From Kiritimatiellia bacterium (lineage in GTDB: Bacteria > Verrucomicrobiota > Kiritimatiellia > SLAD01): DNA of 6,889 nucleotides. The stretch spans positions 1 through 6,889 of the forward strand of contig SLCI01000063.1 in assembly GCA_007125875.1 (NCBI GenBank), read 5' to 3'. The notes under the pieces are model-generated. The model ran no database searches, had not been told where the DNA came from, and saw only the letters and a list, made by a program, of their open reading frames with translations. Numbering within the stretch: position 1 is the stretch's first letter; the number at the start of each line of letters is the position of its first letter. Of the stretch, positions 6,494 through 6,889 are shown piece after piece. Both the position numbers and the translations under genes were made by a program.

Positions 6494-6721
6494 TCACGCT
6501 TTATCGACTTTGCCCGACTTCAGGCAGGAGCAACAAACGAGCCGGGACTTGACTGACCCGTCCTTATTGACCTTGATTTTTTGCAGATTCGGCAGAAAAC
6601 GACGACGGGTAATTCCTGTCGTGTGCAAGCCGATGCCGCCCTTCTTTTTCGGTAAACCCTTGCGGATAATGCGGTTCCCCACTGACGGGCCTTTGCCGCA
6701 TACTTCACATGTCCGTGCCAT
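6494..6721 (-). CDS. rpmB: Large-subunit ribosomal protein bL28
   Basis: bL28 is a small, basic structural protein of the 50S subunit. The 75-residue product starts MARTCEVCGKGPSVGNR and contains TRRRFLPNLQ (38-47), the family signature. Cysteines 5, 8, 63 and 66 form two CxxC pairs and would bind zinc (the C+ form of L28). Where many L28 proteins have VSHANN, this one has IIRKGLPKKKGGIGLHTTG, a Lys/Gly-rich segment I associate with Verrucomicrobiota and relatives. AAAGGAGTT lies just before the ATG and is a near-perfect ribosome binding site. The gene has a good promoter 31-59 bp upstream, and gltA starts 10 bp after its stop. The usual neighbour rpmG (L33) is not present. Confidence 0.97.
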   Translation of the reverse strand: MARTCEVCGKGPSVGNRIIRKGLPKKKGGIGLHTTGITRRRFLPNLQKIKVNKDGSVKSRLVCCSCLKSGKVDKA

Positions 6722-6751
6722 TTTTAACTCCTTTAAATAGGTGGAAGCGTG

Positions 6752-6780
6752 ACTATACGAATGCCCTCCGCGCCATTCAA
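6752..6780 (-). promoter_or_regulatory. Sigma70-type promoter for rpmB-gltA
   Basis: On the minus strand, TTGAAT (6780-6775) and TATAGT (6757-6752) are separated by exactly 17 bases. The first matches four of six and the second five of six consensus positions. Transcription would begin near 6745, leaving a short leader of about 23 bases that contains the strong ribosome binding site of rpmB. Confidence 0.72.
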
Positions 6781-6798
6781 GTAAAAAGGATGTTTTGG

Positions 6799-6828
6799 AT
6801 GACGCAATCAGGGGCTTATGTCTATAGT
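6799..6828 (+). promoter_or_regulatory. Possible promoter for the divergent right-edge gene
   Basis: ATGACG (6799-6804) and TATAGT (6823-6828) are 18 bases apart on the plus strand, matching four and five of six consensus positions. If used, transcription would start at about ATG 6835, giving a leaderless or very short-leader message, and the ATG 6799 start would be wrong. The two readings exclude each other. Confidence 0.25.
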
Positions 6829-6889
6829 GACGGCATGCATAGCACGAGTATTCAGTTTAACAGTCTGCCTGTCGGGACGGCCACACCGC
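6799..6889 (+). CDS. Unrecognised divergent open frame, N-terminal part only
   Basis: A plus-strand frame is open from at least 6790 to the right edge and reads MTQSGAYVYSDGMHSTSIQF, then NSLPVGTATP, from ATG 6799. AAAAAGGA (6783-6790) is placed eight bases before this ATG and could be its ribosome binding site. Other in-frame starts are ATG 6790 and ATG 6835 (MHSTSIQFNSLPVG). I do not recognise the family, and about 30 codons are too few to name it. It would be divergent from rpmB, which fits the empty space before it. A chance open frame is possible. Confidence 0.4.
   Translation, partial: MTQSGAYVYSDGMHSTSIQFNSLPVGTATP

Overview
This window is a compact bacterial housekeeping segment. Almost every gene lies on the minus strand, so transcription runs from the right edge to the left. 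Reading in that direction: ribosomal protein L28 (rpmB), citrate synthase (gltA), an intrinsic terminator, a Tol-Pal envelope cluster (tolQ, tolR, a TonB/TolA-like gene, tolB, pal), a TatA/TatB-family gene, tatC, and the first 73 codons of an SLC12-type cation-chloride cotransporter that is cut by the left edge. A short open frame on the plus strand leaves through the right edge and is divergent from rpmB.

The organism is a Gram-negative (diderm) bacterium: Pal is a lipoprotein with an OmpA-like peptidoglycan-binding domain, TolB is periplasmic, and citrate synthase is the long type II form. Three things suggest a PVC-superphylum, Verrucomicrobiota/Kiritimatiellota-like lineage: L28 has zinc-ribbon cysteines and a Lys/Gly-rich segment in place of the usual VSHANN region, the fourth Tol gene encodes a short proline-rich TonB-like protein rather than a long helical TolA, and tat genes follow pal. 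This placement comes from remembered family features and was not checked by a search.

There are two apparent transcription units on the minus strand. The first starts at a good sigma70-type promoter (6752-6780), covers rpmB and gltA (10 bp apart) and ends at a strong hairpin plus T-run (5118-5153). The second starts in the 5041-5117 gap and runs from tolQ to the left edge. Its spacings are small (1 to 44 bp) and three junctions overlap (TAATG at tolR/tolA, ATGA at tatA/tatC and ATGA at tatC/transporter), which points to translational coupling. TolQ/TolR would form the proton-driven motor, the TonB/TolA-like protein would carry force across the periplasm, and TolB with Pal would link the outer membrane to peptidoglycan during constriction. 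TatA/TatC would export folded proteins to the same compartment.

I found no mobile element, CRISPR array, tRNA, rRNA or obviously transferred gene. No stretch longer than 300 bp lacks a gene. The most interesting points are the joining of Tol-Pal, Tat and an SLC12-like transporter in one coupled run, and the pairing of rpmB with gltA. I do not see a wholly new system here.
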